From Ostreiculturibacter nitratireducens (GTDB lineage Bacteria > Pseudomonadota > Alphaproteobacteria > Rhodobacterales > Rhodobacteraceae): a stretch of 64,000 nt of DNA. The stretch lies in the NCBI RefSeq assembly GCF_032670585.1, contig NZ_JAVQHL010000002.1:744001-808000 (forward strand), in the 5' to 3' direction. Position numbers and translations under genes: made by a program. Of the stretch, positions 8,374-17,640 are shown piece after piece (positions within the stretch are counted from its first letter, which is position 1; each line of letters begins with the position of its first letter). Below the pieces are notes generated by a model. That model made no database searches. It was not told the DNA's origin and saw nothing but the letters and a program-made list of their open reading frames with translations.

Positions 8374-8895
8374 ATGATCGATACGATGACTGTGACGAAG
8401 GCGGGCGGTGCGCTTTGTGGTGCTCTCCTGATCTTCCTCCTCGCCAACTGGGGTGCGGAATCGCTGTACACGACCGGCGGCGGCGGCCACGGTGAGGAAG
8501 CTGCGCAGGCCTACACGATCGCTACCGACGAGGGCGCCGGGGAAGCGGCGGCCGCCGAGGAAGGCCCCTCTTTCGAAGAAGTCTTCGCCAGTGCCGACGC
8601 GGCCGCCGGCGAAAAGGTGTTCGGCAAGTGCAAGGCCTGCCACAAGGTGGACGGCACGAACGGCACCGGCCCGCATCTCGACGGCGTCGTGAACCGCGCC
8701 GTCGGTGGAGTCGACGGATTCGGCTATTCGGCCACGCTGGCCGAGCATGGCGGTGCCTGGACGCCGGACGCGCTGAACCAGTTCCTCGAGAACCCGAAGG
8801 GCTACGCGCCGGGCACGAAGATGAGCTTCGCGGGCCTTCCGAAGGTCGAAGACCGCGCGAACCTCGTCGCCTACCTCCAGGGTCTGGGCGGCTGA
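8374..8895 (+). CDS. Membrane-anchored c-type cytochrome (CycM / cytochrome cy type)
   Basis: A 173-residue electron carrier. One N-terminal transmembrane helix (about 10-27, uncleaved anchor) is followed by a glycine- and acid-rich flexible linker (about 34-75) and a class I cytochrome c domain. The heme site is C86-K-A-C89-H90, with a probable methionine ligand in GTKMSFAG. In Rhodobacter, cytochrome cy of this architecture carries electrons from the bc1 complex to terminal oxidases, which fits the cbb3 oxidase encoded 10 kb away. The ATG at 8374 is preferred over an in-frame TTG at 8362. A rho-independent terminator follows. Confidence 0.9.
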   Translation: MIDTMTVTKAGGALCGALLIFLLANWGAESLYTTGGGGHGEEAAQAYTIATDEGAGEAAAAEEGPSFEEVFASADAAAGEKVFGKCKACHKVDGTNGTGPHLDGVVNRAVGGVDGFGYSATLAEHGGAWTPDALNQFLENPKGYAPGTKMSFAGLPKVEDRANLVAYLQGLGG

Positions 8896-8917
8896 CGGAC
8901 GGCACAGACGGATTTCG

Positions 8918-8952
8918 AACGGGCCGCCTTCCGGGCGGCCCGTTTGCTTTTC
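8918..8952 (+). terminator. Rho-independent terminator after the cytochrome c gene
   Basis: An 11-bp perfect stem (AACGGGCCGCC, 8918-8928, with GGCGGCCCGTT, 8934-8944) closes a 5-base loop and is followed by TGCTTTT. It lies 23 bases after the stop codon. Confidence 0.8.
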
Positions 8953-9066
8953 CGTGCACGACCTTTTCACGCAATCGCAACTTGAAGCCGTGACTTTCGG
9001 CGATTTAGCTTAGATCGAACGGGGAACTGCAGGCATTGCGCCCGAGGGCGCGACAAGGGGGGCTTG

Positions 9067-10959
9067 ATGGTCGGAAAAGTCGTGGCGCGGGCGGTTACGG
9101 TCGAGGCGGAACGCGGCGTGCGGGCCTTGGCGGCACTTCTTGCCGCAGGGGCGATGCTGATGGCCGCGACCGTCTCCCGCGCCGAGGAAAACGTCATCGT
9201 CGCGCACGGCATATCGACCTTCGGGGACCTGAAGTATCCCGCGGACTTCGCGCATCTCGACTACGTGAACCCGGATGCGCCGAAGGGCGGTGAGATCTCG
9301 GAATGGAGCTTCGGCGGCTTCGATTCGCTCAACCCCTTCACGATCAAGGGCCGCGGGGCGGCGCTTTCGACCATCATGCTGGAAACCCTGATGGAGGGCA
9401 CGGCGGACGAGGTCGATGCCGTCTACTGCCTCGTCTGCTCGACGATCGAGTATCCCGAGGACCGTTCCTGGGTGATCTTCAACCTCCGCCCCGAGGCGCG
9501 GTTTTCCGATGGCACGCCGCTCATGGCCGATGACGTGCTGTTCTCCTACGAGACCTTCCTGACGAAGGGCCTGTCGAGCTTCCGTGCCGTCCTCTCGCAG
9601 CAGGTCGAAAGCGCTGAAGTCATCGAACCGCACCGGATCAAGTTCACCTTCCGCCCGGATTTCCCCAAGCGTGACCTGATCCAGTCGGTCGGTGGCTTGC
9701 CGATCTTCTCCAAGGCGGAATTCGAGGCCAAGGGCCGCGATCTCGAGGAAACCAGCATCGAGCCCTACATCGGCTCGGGGCCCTACATGTTCGACAGCAT
9801 GGAGGTCGGCCAGAGGATCGTCTACAGCCGCAATCCGGACTACTGGGGCAAGGACCTGCCCATCAACATCGGCCGCCACAACTTCGACCGGATCCGGATC
9901 GAGTATTTCGGCGACTATGACGCCGCCTTCGAAGGCTTCAAGGCCGGCGCCTACACCTTCCGGAACGAAGCCTCCTCGCTGATCTGGGCGACGCGCTACG
10001 ATTTCCCTGCGCTTCAGAAGGGCTGGGTCGTCAAGGCCACGCCCGAGGACGGGACCATCGCCAACGGCCAGAGCTTTGTCATCAACCTCCGCCGCGAGAA
10101 GTTCCAGGACCCGCGCGTCCGTGAAGCCATCGCGCTCATGTTCAATTTCGAATGGTCGAACGAGACCCTGTTCTACGGGCTCTACAATCGGATCAACTCG
10201 TTCTGGGAAAACAGCGAGCTTGCCGCCACGGGGCTGCCGTCACCGGAAGAGCTGGCGGTCCTCGAGCCTCTGAAGGAACAGCTGCCCCCGGGCGTTCTGG
10301 ACAGCGAACCCGTCATGGCCCCGGTGTCAGGTGCGAACCAGATGGACCGCGGCAACCTCCGGAAGGCAGCGGCGCTCCTGGACGAGGCGGGCTGGCCCGT
10401 CGGCAACGACGGCATGCGCCGGAACGCGGCGGGCGAAACGCTCGTCGTCGATTTCCTGAACGACAGCCAGACCTTCGACCGGGTGATCAACCCCTTCGTC
10501 GAGAACCTGCGCCGGCTGGGCGTGGACGCGCGTCACAACCGGGTAGACAATGCCCAGCTGGTGAACCGCGAACGCAGCCACGACTTCGACATCACGACGG
10601 CGAATTTCCCGATGGGCTACACTCCGGGTTCGGGGCTGCAGCAATATTTCGGCTCGAAATCGGGCGACGACGCGTTCAACTCGGCGGGCCTTGCCGATCC
10701 CGCGGTGGATCAGCTCATCTCCATCGTCGAGGCGGCGGAGACGAGGGAAGACCTGCACGCGGCGGTGAAGGCTCTGGACCGGGTGCTTCGGGCGCACCGG
10801 TTCTGGGTGCCGCAGTGGTTCAAGAACGTGCACACCATCGCCTATTACGACATGTACGAGCATCCCGAGACGCTTCCGCCCTATGCGCTGGGCGAGCTGG
10901 ACTTCTGGTGGTACAACGCCGAGAAGGGCGAAAAGCTGAAGGCAGCGGGCGCGTTCTGA
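9067..10959 (+). CDS. yejA: Peptide ABC transporter substrate-binding protein (YejA)
   Basis: Periplasmic binding protein (630 aa, SBP_bac_5 family) of the YejABEF importer, which takes up oligopeptides and, in E. coli, microcin C. A signal peptide ends near AATVSRAEE. The mature domain carries the family region SFGGFDSLNPFTIKG and the C-terminal KNVHTIAYYDMYEHPETLPP typical of YejA. The ATG at 9067 lies five bases after the purine tract AAGGGGGG; a TTG directly before it is also possible. It is the first gene of yejABEF, 45 bases ahead of yejB. Confidence 0.93.
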   Translation: MVGKVVARAVTVEAERGVRALAALLAAGAMLMAATVSRAEENVIVAHGISTFGDLKYPADFAHLDYVNPDAPKGGEISEWSFGGFDSLNPFTIKGRGAALSTIMLETLMEGTADEVDAVYCLVCSTIEYPEDRSWVIFNLRPEARFSDGTPLMADDVLFSYETFLTKGLSSFRAVLSQQVESAEVIEPHRIKFTFRPDFPKRDLIQSVGGLPIFSKAEFEAKGRDLEETSIEPYIGSGPYMFDSMEVGQRIVYSRNPDYWGKDLPINIGRHNFDRIRIEYFGDYDAAFEGFKAGAYTFRNEASSLIWATRYDFPALQKGWVVKATPEDGTIANGQSFVINLRREKFQDPRVREAIALMFNFEWSNETLFYGLYNRINSFWENSELAATGLPSPEELAVLEPLKEQLPPGVLDSEPVMAPVSGANQMDRGNLRKAAALLDEAGWPVGNDGMRRNAAGETLVVDFLNDSQTFDRVINPFVENLRRLGVDARHNRVDNAQLVNRERSHDFDITTANFPMGYTPGSGLQQYFGSKSGDDAFNSAGLADPAVDQLISIVEAAETREDLHAAVKALDRVLRAHRFWVPQWFKNVHTIAYYDMYEHPETLPPYALGELDFWWYNAEKGEKLKAAGAF

Positions 10960-11004
10960 CGGGACGCGACCGGGCAGGGACAAGAACAGAGGCAACAGGC
11001 AGGC

Positions 11005-12159
11005 ATGGGCGCCTATATCCTCCGGCGGCTCCTTCTGATGATTCCGACGCTGATCGGGATCATGGTGATCAACTTCGCGCTGACGCAGTTCGTGCCCGGC
11101 GGGCCGATCGAACAGATCATCGCCCAGGTCGAGGGAGAAGGGGACGTCTTCCGCAATATCTCCGGCGGCGGCGATGCGGGTGGCGAGGCGCAGCCCGGCG
11201 GCGACGAACGCTATCTTGGCGCGCGCGGCCTTCCGCCCGAGTTTCTCGACAGCCTGGAACTCGACATGGGCTTTGCCCGGATCGTCTGCGACGAAGGCTA
11301 CACGGGCACGCCCGACCTCAAGGCGCCCGAATGCCGCAAGGAGCCGATCCCCGCGGTCGAACGCTTCTTCATCATGATGGGGAACTACCTTACCTTCGAC
11401 TTCGGCGAGAGCTACTTCCGCTCGATCTCGGTCGTCGACCTCGTGGTCGAGAAGATGCCCGTGTCGATCACGCTGGGTCTCTGGTCCACGCTGATCGCCT
11501 ACCTGATCTCGATCCCCCTTGGCATCCGCAAGGCCGTGCGCGACGGCACGTCCTTCGACACCTGGACCTCGGGCGTCATCATCGTGGCCTACGCGATTCC
11601 GGGCTTCCTCTTCGCGGTCCTGCTGATGGTGCTCTTCGCGGGCGGTTCCTACTGGAAGATCTTCCCTCTGCGCGGTCTCACCTCCGACAACTGGGCGGAC
11701 CTGACGCTCATCGGCAAGGTTCTCGACTATTTCTGGCACATCACGCTGCCCGTGGTCGCTTCCACCATCGCGAGCTTCGCGACGCTGACGCTCCTGACCA
11801 AGAACAGCTTCCTTGACGAGATCAACAAGCAGTACGTCATGACCGCGCGGGCCAAGGGCCTGACCGAGGGCAGGGTCCTTTACGGCCACGTCTTCCGCAA
11901 CGCGATGCTGATCGTGATCGCGGGCTTCCCCGGCCTGTTCCTCAGCGTGTTCTTCGGCGCCTCGATCCTGATCGAGACTATCTTCTCGCTGGACGGGCTT
12001 GGACGAATGGGCTTCGAGGCGGCGGTGGCGCGGGATTATCCGGTGATCTTCGGCACGCTCTTCGTCTTCGGCCTCGTCGGCCTGGTCGTCGGAATCCTTT
12101 CGGACCTGATGTATGTCTTCGTCGACCCGCGCATCGACTTCGAGCGGAGGGCCGGCTGA
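11005..12159 (+). CDS. yejB: Peptide ABC transporter permease YejB
   Basis: A 384-residue inner-membrane permease. The N-terminal helix GAYILRRLLLMIPTLIGIMV is characteristic of DppB/OppB-type subunits. A long periplasmic insertion follows (about 35-125), as in YejB. The BPD_transp_1 domain has the EAA loop around YVMTARAKGLTEGRVLYGHV. It ends with TGATG, overlapping the yejE start by one base, so translation is coupled. Confidence 0.94.
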   Translation: MGAYILRRLLLMIPTLIGIMVINFALTQFVPGGPIEQIIAQVEGEGDVFRNISGGGDAGGEAQPGGDERYLGARGLPPEFLDSLELDMGFARIVCDEGYTGTPDLKAPECRKEPIPAVERFFIMMGNYLTFDFGESYFRSISVVDLVVEKMPVSITLGLWSTLIAYLISIPLGIRKAVRDGTSFDTWTSGVIIVAYAIPGFLFAVLLMVLFAGGSYWKIFPLRGLTSDNWADLTLIGKVLDYFWHITLPVVASTIASFATLTLLTKNSFLDEINKQYVMTARAKGLTEGRVLYGHVFRNAMLIVIAGFPGLFLSVFFGASILIETIFSLDGLGRMGFEAAVARDYPVIFGTLFVFGLVGLVVGILSDLMYVFVDPRIDFERRAG

Positions 12160-13262
12160 TGGCTCTCTCGCCCCTCAACCAGCGCCGCTGGCGGAATTTC
12201 AAGGCGAACCGCCGCGCCTACTGGTCGTTCTGGATCTTCCTCGTGCTCTTCGTCATGTCGCTCTTCGCCGAGGTGTTGGCGAACGACAAGCCGATCGTGG
12301 TGAACTACCGGGGCGAGTTCTACTTCCCCGTCTACCGCTTCTACCCCGAGACCCAGTTCGGCGGCGATTTCCGGACCGAGGCGATCTATCGCGACGAGGC
12401 CGTGCAATGCCTGATCGTCACGGGTGGCCTGCAGGATTGCTGGGACGATCCCAAGGGCATCATGGAGGATGCGAAGGATGGTGAGGTCGCGGGCGAGGCC
12501 ATCGAGAAGGGATGGATGATCTGGCCGCCGGTTCCCTATTCCTACAACACGATCAACAATGTCGGAACGGCGCCATCCGCCCCCGACAAGGACCACTGGC
12601 TGGGCACCGACGATACCGCGCGCGACGTGCTGGCGCGGCTCATCTACGGCTTCCGCCTCTCGATCCTCTTCACCCTGATCGTCACCGTGGTCTCCAGCCT
12701 CGTGGGTGTCGCGGCCGGGGCGGTGCAGGGCTATTTCGGCGGGCGGACGGACCTCATCTTCCAGCGGTTCCTGGAGATATGGTCCTCAACGCCCTCGCTT
12801 TACGTCATCATCATTCTCTTCGCGATCCTCGGGCGGGGCTTCTGGCTTCTTGTCTTCGTGACGATCCTTTTCGGATGGCCGGCGCTCGTGGGTGTCGTCA
12901 GGGCCGAGTTCCTGCGCGCGCGGAACTTCGAATACGTCCGAGCGGCCAAGGCGCTCGGTGTCCGGGACCGGGTCATCATGTTCCGTCACATCCTGCCGAA
13001 CGCGATGGTCGCGACGCTGACGCTTCTGCCGTTCATCGTGACGGGAACCATCGGCACGCTCGCCTCGCTCGACTTCCTGGGTTACGGCCTGCCGTCCTCG
13101 GCGCCGTCGCTTGGTGAACTCACGCTTCAGGCCAAGCAGAACCTGCAGGCGCCCTGGCTCGGTTTCTCGGCCTTCTTCACCTTCTCGATCATGCTCTCGC
13201 TTCTCGTCTTCATCTTCGAGGGCGTGCGCGACGCCTTCGACCCTAGGAAAACATTCCAATGA
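12159..13262 (+). CDS. yejE: Peptide ABC transporter permease YejE
   Basis: The second permease (367 aa). It begins with a basic segment and one helix (AYWSFWIFLVLFVMSLFAEV), then a YejE-type periplasmic insert including VNYRGEFYFPVYRFYPET, and then the transport domain starting at DHWLGTDDTARDVLARL. The EAA loop is YVRAAKALGVRDRVIMFRHI. It overlaps yejF by ATGA (4 bases). Together with YejB it forms the transmembrane channel. Confidence 0.94.
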   Translation: MALSPLNQRRWRNFKANRRAYWSFWIFLVLFVMSLFAEVLANDKPIVVNYRGEFYFPVYRFYPETQFGGDFRTEAIYRDEAVQCLIVTGGLQDCWDDPKGIMEDAKDGEVAGEAIEKGWMIWPPVPYSYNTINNVGTAPSAPDKDHWLGTDDTARDVLARLIYGFRLSILFTLIVTVVSSLVGVAAGAVQGYFGGRTDLIFQRFLEIWSSTPSLYVIIILFAILGRGFWLLVFVTILFGWPALVGVVRAEFLRARNFEYVRAAKALGVRDRVIMFRHILPNAMVATLTLLPFIVTGTIGTLASLDFLGYGLPSSAPSLGELTLQAKQNLQAPWLGFSAFFTFSIMLSLLVFIFEGVRDAFDPRKTFQ

Positions 13263-14845
13263 GCCGGGTTCTGGACGTCAGGGACCTGTCGGTCAGTTTC
13301 CGTCAGGACGGCAGACTGATCGAGGCCGTGAAGGGCGTGTCGTTCCACATCGACAAGGGCGAAACCGTCGCTCTCGTGGGGGAGAGCGGGTCCGGCAAGT
13401 CCGTCACGGCCCTGTCGACGGTCGCGCTGCTGGGACGGAACTCCTCCGTCTCCGGGTCCGTGCAATATCTCGGGCGGGAGATGATAGGGGCGCCGGAAAC
13501 CCTGCTGCGCGAGGTGCGAGGCAACGACATCAGCTTCATCTTCCAGGAGCCGATGACCTCGCTGAATCCGCTTCACACGCTGGAAAAGCAGCTGTCGGAA
13601 TCGATCATGCTGCACCAGGGACTGCGTGGGCCTGCGGTCCGGGAGCGTATCGTCGAGCTTCTGACCAAGGTCGGGATACAGGAGCCGGAAAGCCGGCTGG
13701 CCGACTATCCGCACCAGCTTTCCGGCGGCCAGCGCCAGCGCGTGATGATCGCGATGGCGCTCGCCAACGGGCCGGAGCTTCTGATAGCAGACGAGCCCAC
13801 GACCGCGCTCGACGTCACGATCGAGGCGCAGATCCTCGAACTCCTCGCCGAACTGAAGCGGACGGAGGAGATGAGCCTTCTCTTCATCTCGCACGACCTC
13901 GGCGTCGTGCGCCGGATCGCGGACCGGGTCTGCGTGATGCAGGGCGGCGAGATCGTCGAACAAGGGCCGGTGGAGCAGATCTTCGCCTCGCCCCAGCATC
14001 CCTATACGCAGAAACTCCTCGCAGCGGAGCCGACGGGCGGCCCCGACCCGGTCCCCGACGACGCGGAAGAGATCGTCCGGACGCAAGACCTGCGCGTCTG
14101 GTTCCCGATCCAGCGCGGCCTCATGCGGCGGACGGTCGGACACGTGAAGGCCGTGAATGCCGCGACGCTGTCGGTCCGCGCGGGCGAGACGCTTGGCATC
14201 GTCGGGGAAAGCGGATCGGGCAAGACGACGCTCGCCCTTGCCATCATGCGGCTGATCGAGTCCGAAGGCCCCATCGTCTACATGGGGCAGGAAATCACGC
14301 GCTGGCGCGGCAACCAGCTTCGAAATCTGCGGCGCGACATGCAGATCGTGTTCCAGGACCCCTACGGCAGCCTCAGCCCGCGGATGACCGCCGAACAGGT
14401 GATCGCCGAGGGCATCGGCGTCCACGGGGTGGAGCCCGGCCGCAACCGGCGCGAGATGGTGGCCGAGATCATGGCCGAGGTTGGCCTCGACCCCGCCACC
14501 ATGTCCCGTTACCCGCACGAATTCTCGGGCGGGCAGCGACAGCGGATCGCCATCGCCCGTGCGATGATCCTGCGTCCCAAGGTGGTCGTTCTGGACGAGC
14601 CGACATCGGCGCTCGACATGACGGTGCAGGTGCAGATCGTGGAACTTCTGCGCGGGCTCCAGCGGCGCCACGGCCTCGCCTACCTCTTCATCAGCCACGA
14701 CCTGCGCGTCGTGCGGGCGTTGTCGCACAAGGTCATCGTGATGAAGCGTGGCGACGTGGTGGAAGCAGGGGACTGCGAAGAGGTCTTTTCGGCGCCCCGG
14801 ACGGACTACACGCAGGAACTCATGCGTGCGGCCTTCGGCGGCTGA
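13259..14845 (+). CDS. yejF: Peptide ABC transporter ATP-binding protein YejF (double ATPase)
   Basis: A 528-residue protein with two fused ABC ATPase domains, as in E. coli YejF. Walker A motifs are GESGSGKS (41-48) and GESGSGKT (316-323). Signature motifs are LSGGQRQR (154) and FSGGQRQR in the second half. Walker B motifs are LLIADEPTTALD and VVVLDEPTSALD. An oligopeptide C-terminal linker (HPYTQKLLAAEP) follows the first domain. It energises the YejBE channel. It is convergent with hemN. Confidence 0.95.
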   Translation: MSRVLDVRDLSVSFRQDGRLIEAVKGVSFHIDKGETVALVGESGSGKSVTALSTVALLGRNSSVSGSVQYLGREMIGAPETLLREVRGNDISFIFQEPMTSLNPLHTLEKQLSESIMLHQGLRGPAVRERIVELLTKVGIQEPESRLADYPHQLSGGQRQRVMIAMALANGPELLIADEPTTALDVTIEAQILELLAELKRTEEMSLLFISHDLGVVRRIADRVCVMQGGEIVEQGPVEQIFASPQHPYTQKLLAAEPTGGPDPVPDDAEEIVRTQDLRVWFPIQRGLMRRTVGHVKAVNAATLSVRAGETLGIVGESGSGKTTLALAIMRLIESEGPIVYMGQEITRWRGNQLRNLRRDMQIVFQDPYGSLSPRMTAEQVIAEGIGVHGVEPGRNRREMVAEIMAEVGLDPATMSRYPHEFSGGQRQRIAIARAMILRPKVVVLDEPTSALDMTVQVQIVELLRGLQRRHGLAYLFISHDLRVVRALSHKVIVMKRGDVVEAGDCEEVFSAPRTDYTQELMRAAFGG

Positions 14846-14854
14846 GTGCCGCCG

Positions 14855-14877
14855 AGGCTTTGGCCACCAAGCCTTTA
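14855..14877. terminator. Possible terminator between yejF and hemN
   Basis: The arms AGGCTT (14855-14860) and AAGCCT (14869-14874) form a hairpin that can extend by GG/CC with a bulged base and a CCA loop, followed by a short TT. It lies between two convergent genes. The T tract is weak, so this is only a candidate. Confidence 0.4.
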
Positions 14878-14884
14878 ACGGCCG

Positions 14885-16240
14885 TCAGATCGCCGGGGAA
14901 TGCCCTGCCTTCGACAGTTCGTAGGCGTCGAAGGCGCGTGCGACCATGCGCGTCACGGCGCGCATCCGTTCGGGGATGGAGAAGCCTTCGGACGAGACTT
15001 CGACCATTCCGGGGAAACTTTTCGCGGCTGCTTCGAAAAGCTCGGCCAGCCGCTCGGGCGTCACGCGGAAGCGCTCGATCATCTCCTTCGCGACGATCCG
15101 GAAATCGCACATGAGCGCCTCGATCATCCGGGCGCGCAGGAGGTCCTCTCCGACGAAGGCATGGCCGCGGGAGGTGGAGAACCGTCCGCCACGGATCGCG
15201 CCAACATGCGCGCCGGTGGCAGGAGCGTTTTGAGCGTAACCTTGCGGGAACTTCGAGATCGCCGAGGCGCCGATTCCCACCAGAACCGGGGCGGTGTCAT
15301 CCGTGTAGCCCTGGAAGTTGCGGCGCAGGCGACCCTCGCGGGCCGCGATTGCCAGTCCGTCAGAGGGTTTCGCGAAGTGGTCGATGCCGATCTCGTCGTA
15401 ACCCGCGCCGACGAACAGCCGCCGAGCGGTCTCGAACAGGACGAGCCGTTCCTGCGGTGTCGGCATTGCGTCCGACGGCAGCATGACCTGCCGCCGCGCC
15501 ATCCACGGCACATGGGCGTAGCCGTAAAGAGCCACCCGGTCCGGGGCGAGCGTCAGGAGCTTCTCGACGCTGTCCGCCATCCGCTCCGGCGACTGGTGCG
15601 GCAGCCCGAACAGGATATCGGCGTTCAGCGACGTGACGCCGCGCGCGCGGATCATCTCGGCGACGTCCCGCGTCAGTTCATAGCTCTGCTCGCGCCCGAT
15701 GACCTCCTGGATTGCCGGATCGAAGTCCTGCACGCCGATGGAGGCGCGGTTCATGCCGGCCGCCACGAGGGCGTCCAGCCTTTCGGCGTCGATCTCGTTC
15801 GGGTCGATTTCGACGCTGAACTCGCCATGCTCGCTCATCGGGACGGCTTGGAAGATCGCGCCGGCGATTTCCCGAATCGTCCGGGCGGGCATCAGCGTCG
15901 GCGTTCCGCCGCCCCAGTGCAGTCTGGAAAGCCTGACGCCGGGGGCAAGGCGATCGCGAATCAGCCGGATCTCGGCCTTGAGATCCTCGGCATAGGCAAG
16001 CACGGGCGCGTCAGAACTCGTCCCCTGTGTGCGGCAGGCGCAGAACCAGCACAGTCTCCTGCAGAAGGGAACGTGCATATAAAGCGAGATTTCCGACCCC
16101 GCGGGGATCGCGGAAAGCCAGTCGGAGAAGTCATCAGGGCCGATGCCGGAGGTGAAATGCGGCGCCGTCGGGTAACTCGTGTACCGAGGTACCCTCGCGT
16201 CGAATAGTCCCACCCGCGCAAGTTGCGATTGATCGTTCAT
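14885..16240 (-). CDS. hemN: Oxygen-independent coproporphyrinogen III oxidase
   Basis: A radical-SAM enzyme that converts coproporphyrinogen III to protoporphyrinogen IX without oxygen. The 451-residue protein has HemN length. Its radical-SAM cysteines are C60, C64 and C67 plus C69 (HVPFCRRLCWFCAC), and HWGGGTPT and FGLPHQ follow. The N-terminal DARVPRYTSYPTAPHF is the HemN signature that separates it from HemW. The ATG at 16238-16240 has no visible Shine-Dalgarno sequence. An FNR box is centred about 42 bases upstream, so the message may be leaderless under FnrL activation. It complements the aerobic enzyme HemF encoded at 33.2 kb. Confidence 0.96.
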   Translation of the reverse strand: MNDQSQLARVGLFDARVPRYTSYPTAPHFTSGIGPDDFSDWLSAIPAGSEISLYMHVPFCRRLCWFCACRTQGTSSDAPVLAYAEDLKAEIRLIRDRLAPGVRLSRLHWGGGTPTLMPARTIREIAGAIFQAVPMSEHGEFSVEIDPNEIDAERLDALVAAGMNRASIGVQDFDPAIQEVIGREQSYELTRDVAEMIRARGVTSLNADILFGLPHQSPERMADSVEKLLTLAPDRVALYGYAHVPWMARRQVMLPSDAMPTPQERLVLFETARRLFVGAGYDEIGIDHFAKPSDGLAIAAREGRLRRNFQGYTDDTAPVLVGIGASAISKFPQGYAQNAPATGAHVGAIRGGRFSTSRGHAFVGEDLLRARMIEALMCDFRIVAKEMIERFRVTPERLAELFEAAAKSFPGMVEVSSEGFSIPERMRAVTRMVARAFDAYELSKAGHSPAI

Positions 16241-16275
16241 GCGGGTACAGTTGCAACAACGCGCTTATCAGGACC

Positions 16276-16289
16276 TTGACCCAGATCAA
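16276..16289. promoter_or_regulatory. FNR box between hemN and fnrL
   Basis: TTGAC-CCAG-ATCAA matches the FNR/FnrL consensus TTGAT-N4-ATCAA at nine of ten positions. Its centre (16282.5) is about 42 bases from the hemN start codon and only 11 bases from the fnrL ATG. The geometry suggests activation of hemN and possible autorepression of fnrL. Confidence 0.8.
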
Positions 16290-16293
16290 TCTC

Positions 16294-17040
16294 ATGACGC
16301 TGCACGACTCACATGCCGTGGCGCCCACCTGTGGCGATTGTCCGATCCGGCACCGGGCGGTTTGCGCTCGCTGTGAGGCTGACGAACTCAAGCGGCTCGA
16401 AGAGATCAAGTTCTATCGCAGCTACGAAGCCGGGCAGACGGTCATCTGGGCCGGCGATCCTATGGATTTCGTGGCGTCGGTGGTGTCCGGCGTCGCCACG
16501 CTGACCCAGACGATGGAAGACGGCCGCACGCAGATGGTCGGACTTCTGCTGCCCTCGGATTTCGTCGGCCGGCCCGGGCGCGAGACCGCGGCCTATAACG
16601 TCACCGCGACGACCGACCTTCTGATGTGTTGCTTCCGCAAGAAGCCGTTCGAGGCGCTCATGGTGCAGACGCCCCATATCGGCCAACGTCTACTGGAGAT
16701 GACGCTCGACGAACTCGACGCGGCGCGGGAATGGATGCTGCTGCTGGGCCGGAAGACGGCGCGTGAGAAGCTTGCGAGCCTTCTCGCCATCGTCGGACGG
16801 CGGGACGCGGCGCTGCAGCTCAAGACAGCGGGCGGAGAGATGATATTCGACCTGCCGCTGACGCGGGAAGCGATGGCGGACTATCTGGGTCTGACGCTGG
16901 AGACGGTGAGCCGCCAGATATCGGCGCTGCGCCGCGACGGCGTCATCGAGCTCCAGGGAAAGCGGCACGTGATCGTTCCTGATTTCGACCGGCTTCTGGA
17001 AGAGGCCGGCGACGACTCGGATGGCGGGCTCCTGGTGTGA
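16294..17040 (+). CDS. fnrL: FnrL, oxygen-sensing Crp/Fnr family regulator
   Basis: A 4Fe-4S oxygen sensor and global regulator of microoxic and anaerobic genes. The 248-residue protein has the FnrL N-terminal cluster C13, C16, C24, C27 (CGDCPIRHRAVCARC) with further cysteines at 112-113, a cyclic-nucleotide-type sensor domain, and a dimer helix (LDELDAAREWMLLLGRK). The C-terminal HTH carries the FNR recognition residues in LETVSRQISALRRDG (E, S and R contact the box). The ATG at 16294 is chosen because remembered FnrL proteins start MTLH; an in-frame TTG at 16276 is really part of the FNR box. It is divergent from hemN, one of its expected targets. Confidence 0.95.
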   Translation: MTLHDSHAVAPTCGDCPIRHRAVCARCEADELKRLEEIKFYRSYEAGQTVIWAGDPMDFVASVVSGVATLTQTMEDGRTQMVGLLLPSDFVGRPGRETAAYNVTATTDLLMCCFRKKPFEALMVQTPHIGQRLLEMTLDELDAAREWMLLLGRKTAREKLASLLAIVGRRDAALQLKTAGGEMIFDLPLTREAMADYLGLTLETVSRQISALRRDGVIELQGKRHVIVPDFDRLLEEAGDDSDGGLLV

Positions 17041-17172
17041 CCAGATCCGGGTGCGGGCCCCGCACTCCGACGCCCGAACGACCGGAACTCTCCGCCATTT
17101 CAGTGGTCAGCGCCCTATGTCGTTTCGCGTATCCTTTCGGTCCCGGGCGGTCCCGACCTTGCCATCAGGAAC

Positions 17173-17490
17173 TCACTTCTCGAGCGAGACGATGTAGGCG
17201 GTGAGGTCGTTCAGGTTCGCGGCCGTCATGATCTCGTAGAATCGCGGCATGATCGTGTGGACGTTGGGGATCATGATGCGCATGCGAATCATGTCGGTGC
17301 CCATGTAGGTGCCGATCGCCGCGAAGCTTGGCGGATAGAGCTTGAAAGCGCCGCCTTCCGCGATGTTGTGGCAGTTCGAGCAATGTTCCTGCGCTAGAGC
17401 CTTGCCGGCCTCGGGGTTGCCTGGCTCCTGCGAATATGCCGCCGAAGCCAGTGTGAACGCCACGATGACGCTTGCTGTCCAGTTCCGCAT
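17173..17490 (-). CDS. Small periplasmic monoheme cytochrome c
   Basis: A 105-residue protein with a Sec signal (about 1-20, cleaved near AAYSQEP), a single heme site C37-S-N-C40-H41 and a methionine-rich region before the C-terminal helix (MIPNVHTIMPRF), where one methionine may be the distal ligand. It resembles small class I cytochromes with no assigned partner. It is the gene immediately downstream of the universal stress protein on the same strand; the 150-base gap contains two hairpins (17540-17557 and 17623-17638) without T tracts. Co-transcription with usp, and thus FnrL control, is possible. Confidence 0.88.
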   Translation of the reverse strand: MRNWTASVIVAFTLASAAYSQEPGNPEAGKALAQEHCSNCHNIAEGGAFKLYPPSFAAIGTYMGTDMIRMRIMIPNVHTIMPRFYEIMTAANLNDLTAYIVSLEK

Positions 17491-17640
17491 GATAAATCCT
17501 CCCTGCGTTCGACCAATGGACCAATGAGCCGATCCGGTCCGCGCCGAAAACGGCGCGAAACCTGATCTCCGGCTTGCGGGGCTCCTCGGCCCCGGCGCCG
17601 GGTCTTCAGTCTGGGTGACGCAGCAAGACCCCTCTTGCGG

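Noticed and set aside
13127..14728. A 533-codon minus-strand frame opposite yejF
   Set aside because: Shadow of yejF, which has two complete ABC domains; the antisense translation is rich in histidine, arginine and aspartate.
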